A DNA stretch of 64,000 nucleotides from Zygnema cylindricum (GCA_037447655.1 JBBHKE010002354.1:124001-188000); one strand, 5' to 3'; shown: positions 32,249 through 43,211, counted from the stretch's first letter. Notes: generated from the letters alone by a model not told the origin. Numbers and translations are program-made.

Positions 32249-34371
32249 ATATGCACATAATATGCCATAATTTGCGCATATCATACCCCATTGGTGTATC
32301 ATAAAGGTAAACAAAAGCGTCTAAACTTTAAACGGTGGTAGTAAAGAATAAAGAATTTGTAAATCCAAGTACAAAAAATCAGGTCGCATTCAAAAACGAC
32401 ATAGACAGGAAAAGAGAAAACAACAGTATAAAAGACTCAAGTGAACAACAAGCCAAGGGAACATGAACCTAAATGTTTAAGAAATAAGAAATGATGGTGG
32501 CAAATTTCAAATCTGCGAAAACAAATGGAAATACTATGTGGTTACCCCATACTATACGCGTTTAATACCGTATAATACACGTATACGCTTACGAGATAAC
32601 CAATAATGTTTCCAATTCTTTTCCGCACATTGTAATATGACAGGTGGCATAATCACCTGAAGCCGAGGAAAGAGGGCAAATGACGAGCAGTGGAATTGAC
32701 GTAAAGCAAAAGCTGGAAACACTGTATTTGCAAAAACAGGGGGAGGATGATAAGCCCTGACAGGGGGAGGAAGAATATGGAACATGAGAGAGCGTAAGAG
32801 AGGATGGGAACGTGCCATTCCCGAAGTGCCAGCTGGCCCTATAACACTTTTCAGCCATGGAATGGTCCCCAGGCCAAGCAGCTATGAGAGGGAGGCACCA
32901 TTTTTCAGAAGAGCATAACGTATGTTGACGCTACAGGACACTAAAGTATACCTTGTAAATGTTATGTTATAAATATTTTCTCTTCGTGCACACTTGTCAG
33001 ATTGCTAATCTGACGGTTCCAGTTGAATATCAAGATTCTCACACTCCGATTGGTTTTCTCAGACCGAAAACCGAACATGTGTGCACGCGAAATGATGTTT
33101 TTGGAGAAAAAAACATGAACACTACACCGTGGATCGTTATTAGTGTTAACGTTTTTTTCGTCTCTTTAAAGTTTAAACATATTTTCTCCGTACACGCATG
33201 ATGGTTTTTAGATCTGACGGTTAATATTGAAAGATAAAATTCCCAGCTTCCGATTGACGGTCTTAAATTGAGAATCGGACAAGAGTGTACGGATAAATGA
33301 TGTTTTAAGTGGCGAACAAATAATTAACACTAAGGGTAATTTCGCATGTAACCGAAACTTAGTCTTGTTACTTTGATTTTTAGCGAAAATTCTCCGTACA
33401 GCGTTCAGAGCATTCGTGTGTAAAGATATGAAATCGTAACTTAAGATTGTGACGGATGTAGACGTGGGTGTAATTTGTGACGATTGTAGACGAAAAAAAA
33501 CCTGAAATACAATCCATAATTCTATTTTTTCCAATATTCTAATTAGGGTTTTTTTTCAATTAGCGTTAATAATGGAAGTACACTGCGATGGAAATAGTGT
33601 GGCGTACGGACAGGATATCTCCGTATGAAATGGTATTTTTTGAATTACAAAGGCATAAAAAGACACTTAACATCATTGCGCTCACATGTGAATGTGCACT
33701 GGAAGAAAGAGACACAAACTTGTCGACAAAAATCACGTTCTCATATGTTCGTCCATCGACCGTGTGAACAGCAGGACAGCGTACGAATTGTCAGATTTTG
33801 TACAGGTAGACATATTACTGTAGACATCGAAAGGGCGGGTATTATTTATTCACGAAAACCCAAATTACAATTAGGGATTAATTAGTACATATATTATTTT
33901 TCAAAAAAAAAAAATCCCGATTAGTGTTAATAACACTAATTCATTTTTTACGCTAGACGGTGTAGCGAAAAACGACGTACTGTAGTGTGACAGGGTTTCG
34001 TAACATATTTCAAAATTTTAAATGTGCGAGAACAATTGGAAGCGTTATTTGTGGATAGTCCGTACTATACACGTATCAGGGTGAAAATTCAATCGGCTCC
34101 GATTTGAATCAACTTTCAGTGTTGGGCAGTTTCAAGCATAGATGTCCAATTCGTACGGATTTGGACTTTTTTCCGAAAACCACGTAGTATTCGCGTGTTT
34201 CGTAAATTTCGCAAATTTTTTACGTCTCATATTGTACAGAAATTGTACGGACGTTTTCAAAAAAAGAGACGATGGTTCATTTTCGAGCGCAAATTTTGAT
34301 CTGTCCTCCACTCCTCATACACAAGGAAACCACCATTGGAGACGCCATAAAATCGGCCATTAAACCTGTCA
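32249..34371. other. Intergenic stretch with diverged repeats
   Basis: No supported gene. 32999-33110 and 33215-33310 are diverged copies of one unit (TCTGACGGTT ... CTTCCGATTG/CTCCGATTGG ... AATGATGTTTT). A further unit at about 33350-33500 (CGAAAATTCTCCGTAC ... GAAATCGTAACTT ... TGTAGACG) is related to the tandem units at 45655-45910. Short TTAGTGTTAATAACACTAA-type palindromes occur near 33140, 33560 and 33925. Confidence 0.55.
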
Positions 34372-36305
34372 TTGAAGCCACCCTTTAAGCTTCCACGAAC
34401 CAAAACAGAAGCATCCATGCCTATGCCACGAGGAATTGCGTGGGAGCATGTTAAGGCTCCAGACGGAGAGCTGCTTGGAAATAACAGAATATGCATCTCT
34501 CTATATTGCAATTTTGAATATAATGGTCAAGCCACTAGGATTAGAAATCGTCTGCTTGGAAATGCTAAATATGGGGGCATTAGAGCTTGCATTTTATGTC
34601 CATATGAGGTGCAAGCGCAGTTAAATGCATTGGAAACCGCAAAATCTTCTCGTGGTTCTCAAAAACGTGTCATATCCGATTTGGATGAACTCACTAGATG
34701 TCATGGATCTAGCCAGAGTAGCAAGTACAAGGAGTTCAGACCAAAATAAACAATGGAATCAATATGCATAACAAAAAATAGGTGGATGTAGCATGGGCAA
34801 AAGCTTTCTTTGCCAATGGTTTGTCGTTTTCACTATTGGGCGATCCATATTTTAAGGCAGCAGTAAAGAAGACCAAGGATATAGGGTTGTCTTACAAGTT
34901 ACCGCACAAGAATACCATGAGAAATCGCCTTCTGTCTGAGATTAAAGCAACGATCACTGACGATTTGGCAAGCTACATGGAGAACAAAAAAATCACTGGT
35001 GCCTCCATCACATCAGACGGTTGGACGACCGTTGATGATTCGCCTCTCTTAAACATTATAGCGGTCACCCCCAAAGGTGATATGTTTCTCAAGGCCGAAG
35101 ACACTCGAGGTAAAATCAAGGATGTTGAATACGTTTGTCAGGTGTTAGAGAAAAGAGTTCTTGCGTTGGGGGTCGAGCATGTGGTACAAGTTGTGACAGA
35201 TTGTGCTAGTGTGAACAAGGCTGCCGCCTCAATGCTCGTGGGAAAGTATCTTTCTATCACGTTGACGCCATACGCTGCCCATGTATTGGCCCTAATGTTG
35301 GAGGATTGCGGCAACATATCATTTATTTCAACATCCGTTCGAGAGGCAAAAGAGATGTTGAAATTTTATCATGAATCATCACATGACTGCAGCCTTGTTC
35401 CACAAAATCTCCAAACTTAGGCTTTTGAAAACTGGAGAGACCGGGTTTGCTACAAAATTTTTCATGCTACAAAGATTTTTATAGGTGAAGAAAAGCTTGG
35501 AGATGTTGATGTTTGATGATGCTTACAAACATTGGTTATCGAAGTCTACATACAAGGTAGAAGGACATTGGTTATCGAAGTCTACATACAAGGTAGAAGG
35601 TGCTAAGATCAAAGACATTATCTAAAACCCTGAGTTTTGGACGAGAGTGACTGAGGCTGTGACAATTTCATAACCTGTAGTACGGTTGATGAGGGAGTGC
35701 GACAAATGGGATCCCAAATGTGGGGAAGTTTTATCATGGTTTTCACACTATTGGGGAGTTTTTGGTGAAGTTATCCAACAATGGAGGTGCGCAAAATTAC
35801 GAAGGCCTGCAAATTTTGGAGGAGCTCAAGGTGTCTTTCATCGCTAAATGGGAGAGTGCACATAGCCCTAAATATGCTGCCGGTTTTCTACTCGACCCAG
35901 AGTACCAAAGTGCTCACTATGATCAGTTTTCAAATGTTAAAATAATGGAAGGTTTTCAAATAATGCTTCATAAGATGTTACCAACTTTGGCGAACCAGGC
36001 TGCGGCCTACTCTGAGTTGCCTAAGTATTATGGTTTTGAGGGCATATTTGGGATGGAGGTGACAAAGACTTGTGCTAAGCAAATGCCCGGGTGGATGTGG
36101 TGGCAGTAGTTTGGGTTTGTCACCCCTATCTTACAAAAAATAGCCATTGTCACCCCTATCTTACAAAAATTAGCAATTAAGATCCTTGGCCAGTGCACAG
36201 TTGCCAGCTGATGTGAGAGGAATTGGTCAACCTAGAAATAGAACAAGTTGACAACTAAAAGAGCCAATTATTTGTTTTGGGTCTTTAGCAATCGCCGATT
36301 ATTAC
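34372..36305 (+). pseudogene. hAT-superfamily transposase remnant (BED/DUF659 type)
   Basis: Pieces in order: an eroded BED zinc-finger region (34372-34749; 'WEHVKAPDGE', 'IRACILCPYEV'; one finger histidine appears replaced), a DUF659 region (34782-35420; 'SDGWTTVDDSPLLN', 'VVTDCASVNKAA', 'YAAHVLALMLEDCG'), a middle segment (35720-36109; 'SPKYAAGFLLDPEY') and, beyond a stop, the dimerisation region read as 'FGFVTPILQKIAI', 'CERNWST' and 'KLTTKRAN' (to about 36305). Frameshifts and stops break it. Two short tandem duplications (35529-35600 and 36117-36177) lie inside. Terminal inverted repeats were not found. Inactive. Confidence 0.82.
35529..35600 (+). repeat. 36-bp tandem duplication in the hAT remnant
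   Basis: Two identical 36-bp units starting ACATTGGTTATCGAAG, at 35529-35564 and 35565-35600. Confidence 0.9.
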
Positions 36306-37164
36306 AAAATACCAGAGATGTTAGTTACAAAGAGGAAATGGTAGCATGGGAGGAAGAAAAAGGGGAGGTAGGAGAATAGGAGTTTGATGAAAACATGTTT
36401 GACGTAGATTTGGAGTAAAGAGAGATAGGGGAGATATATATATTCACAACCTACAATGAGTTGACATATTTTAATGTGAGAATTAAACCATATCCCTCCG
36501 ATTAATTCAAAGTTTGTTTTTATTTGCTTCAATGTGAATTTGTCATTTTTGATTGTGGACTTGGTTTTTTTTATCGCTGACATTTTTTAACAAATCCATG
36601 TTGTACCAACAATGAGGCAGTATGGTCGCTGGTTCAGCAACTAGTCAGTCAAGTCGCTAGTTCAGCTATGTAAAAAGGGTGATAAAATAACACACAAAGG
36701 GTAACTACACTCAGACTTGCAATGCACAAAATCAAATCACATCCTGCTGCGTTGCTATGTTGCCATGGACATGTTGCGTTGCTATGCTACGCTACGTTAT
36801 AGCATAGCGTTGCTATTGCTACGTTGCTATACTGCCATGCTGCGCTAGTCTAACATCGCAGCTGCGCTGGTCGAACATCGCAGCTACGCTAGTCGAACAT
36901 CGCAACCATAGGATCTGCTCTATTTTACCCTCAACCCACTAAGTTCTTGTATACTAGCCACAAGGAAGTTTGGTTGCTGGTTCTGCAACGAGACACTCTC
37001 GTTACTGCTTCAGCGACGAGGCAGTCTGGTCGCGGTTTGTTGCAAGTTTCAGTTTTTTGGGGTATTGAATATTGAAAAATTTGGAAATTTGATAGTCCCA
37101 AAAAAATACGAATTTTACCTACGAATTTTAGAATTTTGAAATTGTTTTATGCGCACTCTACGTA
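36306..37164. other. Intergenic stretch with short tandem repeats
   Basis: No supported gene. At 36840-36910 about three units of roughly 22 bp (CTAGTCGAACATCGCAGCTG-like) repeat, and a GCTATGCTACG-type low-complexity run precedes them. Similar CGCAGCTGCGC sequence lies between RNase H and the 3' LTR of C1 (about 42150-42200). Confidence 0.55.
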
Positions 37165-37169
37165 GTATT

Positions 37170-37954
37170 TGTTGTCTGTTTGGAAAGCTTTCAGTCTCAA
37201 AGCAACGCAGCTGCTATACAGACAGAGCAGCGTAGCTGCTATACAGCAGCGCAGCTGCTATACAGCAGAGCAGCTGCTATACAACAAAGCAGCTGCTATA
37301 CAGCAAAGCAGCGCAGCAGCAGAGCAGCGCAGCAGCAGAGTAGCTGCTATACAGCAGAGCAGCGCAGCAACAGAGTAGCGCTGCAGCAAAGTTTCAACAC
37401 AGACAGGACAAGGCAACCATGATTATGTTTGATATGGTCCGTACGGACAACGCAACATCTAATATTATTAATGTGATTCGGTATAGGATAGAGCAACTGC
37501 GATAGATACGATTCTAGTTAGCTTAGTGATAGCTCAGTGGTAGCTTAGTGATAGCTCAATGGTAGCTTGACAGATTAGTGGTAGCTTGGTGGTTTGATGT
37601 ACCTCTGAAGTACAATGGTGTTGCCATTTCAACACAAGTATAAGACTTAGGACTCATAGCATATTATGTATCCAGACTTCCAAGTAGTAAAACTGCAGAC
37701 AATTTTTGGGAAACTTCTGAGTATTATATCTTGAGTGTTGTCGGGTCAATTGTGCTATAACTTTGGGAGTTATCAGTGTTTATGCTACTCTATATTCTGA
37801 TAGAGTTTTGTGAGGTTTGGATGCTTGTATAAGAATTGGTGAGCACTTAAGAACATCTGTTTGGTAGGATTCTTGATAGCTTCTGAGAGTGTATCATGTC
37901 TACTTCTACTACTACTGCTGCTCCTCCACCTGCACCGGTGGTTGTAGAACAACA
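37170..37954 (+). repeat. C1 left LTR (5' LTR)
   Basis: 785 bp. It contains the CAGCTGC/CTATACAGCAGAGC array (about 37200-37390) and a tandem array with the A-box-like TAGCTCAGTGG (about 37520-37590). The gag ATG (37896) lies 59 bp before the LTR end. Confidence 0.93.
37200..37390 (+). repeat. GCAGCTGC/CTATACAGCAGAGC array in C1 left LTR
   Basis: Imperfect short tandem units with many CAGCTG palindromes. Related arrays lie at 31866-32090 and 42250-42495. Differences in unit number explain much of the 60-bp length difference between the two C1 LTRs. Open frames through it are a by-product of the repeat. Confidence 0.85.
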
Positions 37955-38735
37955 GGTTATGGGCCTGTCATCAAGAATTCCTATCTTTTCCGGGGATAAG
38001 TATGTTTTCTGGGCGGATATGGCGGAAACACATTTTGAAAATGTCAATCTTTTGGATATATTAGATGGTTCGCTGGATGAATCTGATCCGTCATGGTCTA
38101 AGAAAAATACGCAAGCTCGTTTTATTCTGAAATTTTGTATATCTGAGGACTTAGCTATGTCTCGGATAAAGATGAAAAAAACAATTGATATCTGGAAATC
38201 TCTTAAAAGTGATTATGAAAAGGCAAATGTCCAGGAAGAGCTTCTATTGGCTGGAAAAATTTGGGACTATAGGTACACTGGCGGTACAATGGCTGAATAT
38301 TCTAACAAATTTCGTATCCTTGTAGATGCACATGCTTGTGCAGGTGGGGTGTTTCCTCCTTTTCAACAGGCGGCATTGCTCATGAGGGGTCTCCCTCGTA
38401 GTATGAAAAGAGCATCTGACATGTTCAAACAAAAAGATAAAGCTAGCTGGACTTTACAGTTAGCCATCAATATTTCACTAGAGGAGGAAGCTACATCTAA
38501 TATTCTCAATGTTGAGCAAGTAGAGGCTTTTAATTCAGACTTTGAGAGAAAAGGACAGTTTAATCAGCAAATAAATCAGTATAATCAGTTCAGACATTTT
38601 AATCAAGGAGGAAATAGACAATCCAACAATGCATGCTTTTATTGTAGTGAGAGAGGTCATGGATACAAATTTTGTCCTAAGCTTAAAAAAGCTAACGATA
38701 CAGGTTTATACCGGCCAAGATGGCAACAAAGCTAG
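37896..38735 (+). CDS. C1 Gag
   Basis: 280 codons starting in the LTR: M-S-T-S-T then a Thr/Ala/Pro-rich leader, reading across the primer-binding site as V-M-G-L-S-S-R. The Gag core resembles that of M2 ('DYRYTGGTMAEYSN' against 'DYRYTGGSMAEYCN'). A zinc knuckle C-F-Y-C-X4-H-X4-C lies at about residues 246-259. It ends at TAG (38733-38735); the following codons stay open in the same frame into the protease, so the TAG is either a read-through signal or a single mutation. Confidence 0.9.
   Translation: MSTSTTTAAPPPAPVVVEQQVMGLSSRIPIFSGDKYVFWADMAETHFENVNLLDILDGSLDESDPSWSKKNTQARFILKFCISEDLAMSRIKMKKTIDIWKSLKSDYEKANVQEELLLAGKIWDYRYTGGTMAEYSNKFRILVDAHACAGGVFPPFQQAALLMRGLPRSMKRASDMFKQKDKASWTLQLAINISLEEEATSNILNVEQVEAFNSDFERKGQFNQQINQYNQFRHFNQGGNRQSNNACFYCSERGHGYKFCPKLKKANDTGLYRPRWQQS
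37955..37969 (+). other. Half-tRNA(iMet) primer-binding site of C1
   Basis: GGTTATGGGCCTGTC immediately follows the LTR end AACAACA. The first 11 bases match the E1/N/H site and the remainder diverges. It lies inside the gag frame. Confidence 0.75.
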
Positions 38736-38813
38736 TTTTACAAAGGCTTCACGGGGACTACACCTCGTGGAAATGCACTATTTTCGGCTTCTTCGTCTCT
38801 CCAAGACGAGACT

Positions 38814-40493
38814 TTGACGATTTCTACGGAGGACGATACGGATCTCTTCGCTATGGCGGCTGCAATGGAGGGCGCGAAGGACCCCAGATGGATAATGGAT
38901 ACAGGAGCATCAGCCCACATGTGCTGGAACAAGGCCATCTTCAAAAATCCGAAAGCAACGCCGGAGAAAAATATTTATTATGCTTGTGGAATGAGTGTCC
39001 AAACTCGTGCTCTGGGTGATGTGTCCTTACTAGTTGATGTAGAAGGAAAAGCAATTGAAAGGACTCTTCACAATGTCTTATTTGTGCTTGACTTTAAGAA
39101 AAATCTGTTTTCTACGTCGTTGGTAGAGAGCAAAGGCTTTGAGGTTAATTTGAAAAATGGTCGGCAAGTTGTTAGCAAAAATGGCAAGGTTGCGGTTACA
39201 GGTACTAGAGATAGTAGCAAGATGTATCGCATGGATATGGCTAATACCAAGGAGAATGATGTTTTGTACTCCAGTGTTTTGCACTCAGATGAGTTGTGGC
39301 ACAAAAGATTAGGCCATGTAAATTATGATAGTTTGAGGAAAATGGTCATTGATGGAAAAATAGAGGGTGTATCAATCACAGATGGGCCGTTCAAAACTTG
39401 CGATGGTTGCGCTTTAGGCAAAATCCACAGATTGCCATTTCCTAAGGAGTCTGAGCATCGGTCCACGAAACTTTTACAACAAATTCATTCGGATGTCTTT
39501 GGTCCGGCGAAGGTTCCATCTGCCGGAGGGATGAAATATATGGTCACCTTCAAAGATGATTTCTCCAGGTTTACAAAAGTTTACTTTATGAAAGACAAGA
39601 GTGAAGTGTTTGGTCACTTCAAACACTATAAAGCATGGGCTGAAAAACTTCATAATTCATCTATTTTACAGCTCAGATCGGACAATGGTGGTGAATATAC
39701 ATCGAAAGAATTTGAAACCTTTTTACTCGAGGAAGGCATTAGTCATCTATTGACTGTTCCATATTCACCGGAACAAAATGGGGTGTCGGAAAGACTGAAT
39801 AGAACTCTCACGGAAAGCTCTAGGTCTATGCTCGCAGATAAAAATGTGGATCCGAAATTCTGGGCTGAGGCTCTAAATTGTACAGTTTATATTAAAAATA
39901 GGATAGGATCAAGATCGGTAGAAACAACTCCTTGCGAAATCTGGACAGGTAGCAAACCAGATGTTAGCCATTTCAAAGTCTTTGGTAGTCAATGCTTTAT
40001 ATTGGATACGTCTACAGATAGATGGAAAATGGAACCGAAGGGATTACCGGGTATTCTGTTAGGATATGATGATCACTCCAAAGGTTATAGAGTCTTTGTG
40101 TTTGAAAGGCAGAAAATAGTTGGCGCTAGAAACATCATTGTTAAGGATGAACTAGACTCCATAGATTTATTTCAAATGACAGAGCAACAAAAGCAACAAA
40201 AAGTACAGGAGTATGTCATCTTAGATTGCATGCAGGAAATTGTCCCGCAGATTCCACAAACTTCGGTAATGACTCCGGAGTCAGACTCTCTCCAAGTTCC
40301 TAACCAACTTCGGGTTCAGACGGACCAAGAGCAGTCAATACACACGGATCGCAACCAGCGCACTCAGCGCAATCAGCGCAATGCGCGGCATCCGACGATC
40401 TCAGCCTCAGAATTTCCGGGGGGAAGAAGATCAAGCAGTCGCCTGCAAGCAAGCTCTCACTTTGCCTACTCGGCAGTCTCGAGGAGCCCTTGA
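38814..40493 (+). CDS. C1 protease-integrase
   Basis: A 559-codon stretch in the same frame as Gag. The actual frame opens right after the TAG at 38735. The protease site is 'WIMDTGASAHMCW' (intact D-T-G). The integrase has 'LWHKRLGHVNYD' and 'CDGCALGK' (H-H-C-C), 'TFKDDFSRF', 'RSDNGGEYTS' and 'VSERLNRTL' (D-D-E intact). The C-terminal part is the variable linker before RT. A one-base insertion near 40475 ends the frame. Confidence 0.92.
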   Translation: MTISTEDDTDLFAMAAAMEGAKDPRWIMDTGASAHMCWNKAIFKNPKATPEKNIYYACGMSVQTRALGDVSLLVDVEGKAIERTLHNVLFVLDFKKNLFSTSLVESKGFEVNLKNGRQVVSKNGKVAVTGTRDSSKMYRMDMANTKENDVLYSSVLHSDELWHKRLGHVNYDSLRKMVIDGKIEGVSITDGPFKTCDGCALGKIHRLPFPKESEHRSTKLLQQIHSDVFGPAKVPSAGGMKYMVTFKDDFSRFTKVYFMKDKSEVFGHFKHYKAWAEKLHNSSILQLRSDNGGEYTSKEFETFLLEEGISHLLTVPYSPEQNGVSERLNRTLTESSRSMLADKNVDPKFWAEALNCTVYIKNRIGSRSVETTPCEIWTGSKPDVSHFKVFGSQCFILDTSTDRWKMEPKGLPGILLGYDDHSKGYRVFVFERQKIVGARNIIVKDELDSIDLFQMTEQQKQQKVQEYVILDCMQEIVPQIPQTSVMTPESDSLQVPNQLRVQTDQEQSIHTDRNQRTQRNQRNARHPTISASEFPGGRRSSSRLQASSHFAYSAVSRSP

Positions 40494-41518
40494 CCATCCA
40501 AGAGGCCTTCTCATCACCAGAGCGGAATCACTGGATTGAGGCGGCAAACGACGAAATGAAGTCGATCATGGAGGCTCAAACATGTGAGCTCATGGACCTT
40601 CCTCCAAACCGAAAAGCGATCGGCAGCAAATGGGTATTCAAGGTGAAGCTAAATCCCGATAACACCATTGAACGCTATAAGGCCAGACTTGTGGCGAAGG
40701 GGTACAATCAAAAGGAAGGAATCGACTTTGAAGAAACTTTTTCTCCGGTTGTAAGATTTCCAACAGTTAGGATTTTGCTGTCCCTAGCTGCTATAGAAAA
40801 TATGGAAATTCATCAGATGGATGTAAAAACGGCCTTTTTGCACGGAGAACTAGAAGAGACCATTTACATGCAGCAGCCTGAAAAGTATGTGGAACCAGGA
40901 AAAGAGCACTTAGTATGCAAGTTGCTAAAATCTTTGTACGGCCTAAAACAGGCCCCCAGACAGTGGAATATAAAGCTTGATGAATTCTTGACTAGTTTAG
41001 GATTTCAAAGGATAAGTTCTGATCACTCTGTCTGCGTTCTAAAGGGTGAAAATGGGATAGTGTATATAGCAGTATATGTAGATGATTTATTATTAATTAG
41101 CAAATCAATGGCTGAAATTAACAAAATCAAAACTGCTCTAAACTCACGGTTCGAGATGAAAGACCTCGGTGAGGCAAAATATATTTTGGGTATCCAGGTA
41201 GAGAGGGACAGAAATAAGAAAATTATAAAATTGACTCAAAAAGAGGCTATTGGAAACATGTTAGATGAGTACGGAATGCGGGGGGCAAAGGGATGTTTAA
41301 CTCCAATGGAGTTTCAGCAGAAGTTAGAGGGAGAAGAGACAAAACCAGGTGTCATTGTTAGCGAGTATTTAGAGTCAAGGGAGAATGATCCTATGACAAT
41401 AATACCTTATAGACAGATAGTGGGAAGCTTAATATATTTCATGAACTGTACCCGTCCTGACATTGCTGCAGCAGTCGGGGTACTGAGCAGGAGTCTAGAA
41501 AAATCCAAGAAAATCTGA
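40490..41518 (+). CDS. C1 reverse transcriptase
   Basis: A 342-codon stretch, frame-shifted from the upstream segment. RT core '[12 protein letters not shown]', '[16 protein letters not shown]', '[13 protein letters not shown]' and the catalytic 'YVDDLLLIS' are intact. It continues to '[18 protein letters not shown]' and stops at a frameshift near 41515. The ATG is not a real start; the segment belongs to the polyprotein. Confidence 0.92.
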   Translation: MTIQEAFSSPERNHWIEAANDEMKSIMEAQTCELMDLPPNRKAIGSKWVFKVKLNPDNTIERYKARLVAKGYNQKEGIDFEETFSPVVRFPTVRILLSLAAIENMEIHQMDVKTAFLHGELEETIYMQQPEKYVEPGKEHLVCKLLKSLYGLKQAPRQWNIKLDEFLTSLGFQRISSDHSVCVLKGENGIVYIAVYVDDLLLISKSMAEINKIKTALNSRFEMKDLGEAKYILGIQVERDRNKKIIKLTQKEAIGNMLDEYGMRGAKGCLTPMEFQQKLEGEETKPGVIVSEYLESRENDPMTIIPYRQIVGSLIYFMNCTRPDIAAAVGVLSRSLEKSKKI

Positions 41519-42062
41519 TCTTGATGCAGCAAAGAGAGTCTTAAGATATTTGGCAAGAACTAAAGATCTCAAACTCACTCTAAGCGGAGGAGAAGTCAAG
41601 CTGCAAACATGGAGTGATGCAAGCTATGGCAACATGCCAAGCCGGAAATCCACCACGGGATTCGTTCTACAAATTGGGAACGGTACTTGCTGTTGGAGCA
41701 GCAAACTTCAAAATATTACAGCATAGTCGACAATGGAGTCAGAATATATGGCAGCAAGCTCGGCCCTCAAAGAACTCTTATGGGTAAAATCCATGTTACA
41801 AGAACTAGGATACATGCAAGTTGGTCAACAGGTAATCTGGTGTGATAACCAGGCTGCCATTGCCATTGCTTCTAACCCGAGTCATCACTTCAAAAACAAG
41901 CACATGGATGTACGATTACACTTTGTAAGAGAAAAGGTGTTCTCTAGAGTGATTAAATTATGTTATTTGCCAGATGCAAAAATGATTGCTGATATGCTCT
42001 CTAAAGCCTTTCCTGCTCCTAAGCTGAAGTATTGTAGAGACGTAGTGGGATTAAGTGAATAG
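41519..42062 (+). pseudogene. C1 RNase H
   Basis: After the frameshift near 41515 the RNase H continues with 'TWSDASYGNMPS' (catalytic Asp), a TAG near 41726, then 41733-42062 with 'ESEYMAAS' (Glu), 'WCDNQAAIAIAS' (Asp) and 'HHFKNKHMDVRLHFVREKV', ending at TAG. Apart from the two lesions the domain is complete. Confidence 0.88.
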
Positions 42063-42205
42063 TTGAATTGATGCACTGCTATACTGACACTCTGCGATAA
42101 TTCCACCATTGTGAGGTAGTGGGACTGGGTGACTTGCTAATTGCTATATTGCTATGCTGCGATGCTGCGCTAGTTTATCACCGCAGCTGCGCCGGGATAC
42201 TGAGT

Positions 42206-42222
42206 CTAAAGCTTTAGGGGAG
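42206..42222 (+). other. Polypurine tract of C1
   Basis: CTAAAGCTTTAGGGGAG abuts the 3' LTR at 42223. Confidence 0.75.
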
Positions 42223-43067
42223 TGTTGTCTTTTTGGAAAGCTTTCAGTCTCAGAGCAGCGCAGCTGCTATACAGACAGAGCAGCGCAGCTGCTATACAAC
42301 AGCGCAGCTGCTATACAGCAGAGCAGCTGCTATACAACAGAGCAGCTGCTATACAACAGAGCAGCTGCTATACAGCAGAGCAACAAAGCAGCTGCTATAC
42401 AACAGAGCAGCTGCTATACAGCAGAGCAGCGCAGCAGCAGAGCAGCTGCTATACAGCAGAGCAGCGCAGCAACAGAGCAGCGCAGCAACAAAGTTTCAAC
42501 ACAGACAGGACAAGGCAACCATGATTATGTTTGATATGGTCCGTACGGACAACGCAACATCTAATATTATTAGATACGATTCTAGTCAACTTAGTGGGAA
42601 CTCAGTGGTAACTTAGTGGGTAACTCAGTGGTAGCTTAGTGATAGCTCAGTGGTAGCTTAGTGATAGCTCAATGGTAGCTTGACAGATTAGTGGTAGCGT
42701 GGTGGTTTGATGTACCTCTCAAGTACAATGGTGTTGCCATTTCAACACAAGTATAAGACTTAGGACTCATAGCATATTATGTATCCAGACTTCCAAGTAG
42801 TAAAACTGCAGACAATTTTTGGGAAACTTCTGAGTATTATATCTTGAGTGTTGTCTGGTCAATTGTGCTATAACTTTGGGAGTTATTAGTGTTTATGCTA
42901 CTCTATATTCTGATAGAGTTTTGTGAGGTTTGGATGCTTGTATAAGAATTGGTGAGCACTTAAGAACATCTATTTGGTAGGATTCTTGATAGTTTCTGAG
43001 AGTGTATCATGTCTACTTCTACTACTACTGCTGCTCCTCCACCTACACTGGTGGTTGTAGAACAACA
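42223..43067 (+). repeat. C1 right LTR (3' LTR)
   Basis: 845 bp, partner of 37170-37954, longer through expansion of the CAGCTGC array (42250-42495) and of the A-box-like array (about 42588-42705). It ends AACAACA and is followed by the duplication GTATT. Confidence 0.93.
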
Positions 43068-43211
43068 GTATTCAATAGTTTACTCTGTGCGTTTTATGCG
43101 CATAGGACATCTATGGTTTATAGGAGTAGGACTGTGATCTGTACGGTCTAAATTCGCCCAATTATGAAAGGGAACCGGAACGGAGTCGATGAATATGGAG
43201 CTACAATATTG

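Larger units (their letters stand above)
37170..43067 (+). mobile_element. C1: full-length Ty1/copia element
   Basis: The element is 5898 bp. LTRs are 37170-37954 and 42223-43067, with termini TGTTGTC and AACAACA. The 5-bp duplication GTATT is at 37165-37169 and 43068-43072. A half-tRNA primer-binding site starts at 37955 and a polypurine tract ends at 42222. It encodes Gag, protease, integrase, RT and RNase H with few lesions: an in-frame TAG after Gag, a frameshift near 40475, another near 41515, and a TAG near 41726. It is the most complete element in the window. Confidence 0.95.

Noticed and set aside
37200-37390. Possible CRISPR-like array
   Set aside because: The units are short, contiguous and without unique spacers; it is a tandem repeat inside an LTR of a eukaryotic element.
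42154-42616. Several overlapping frames encoding Ser/Cys/Tyr/Gln-rich repeats in C1-type LTRs
   Set aside because: They are translations of the CAGCTGC/CTATACAGC tandem array in all three frames.
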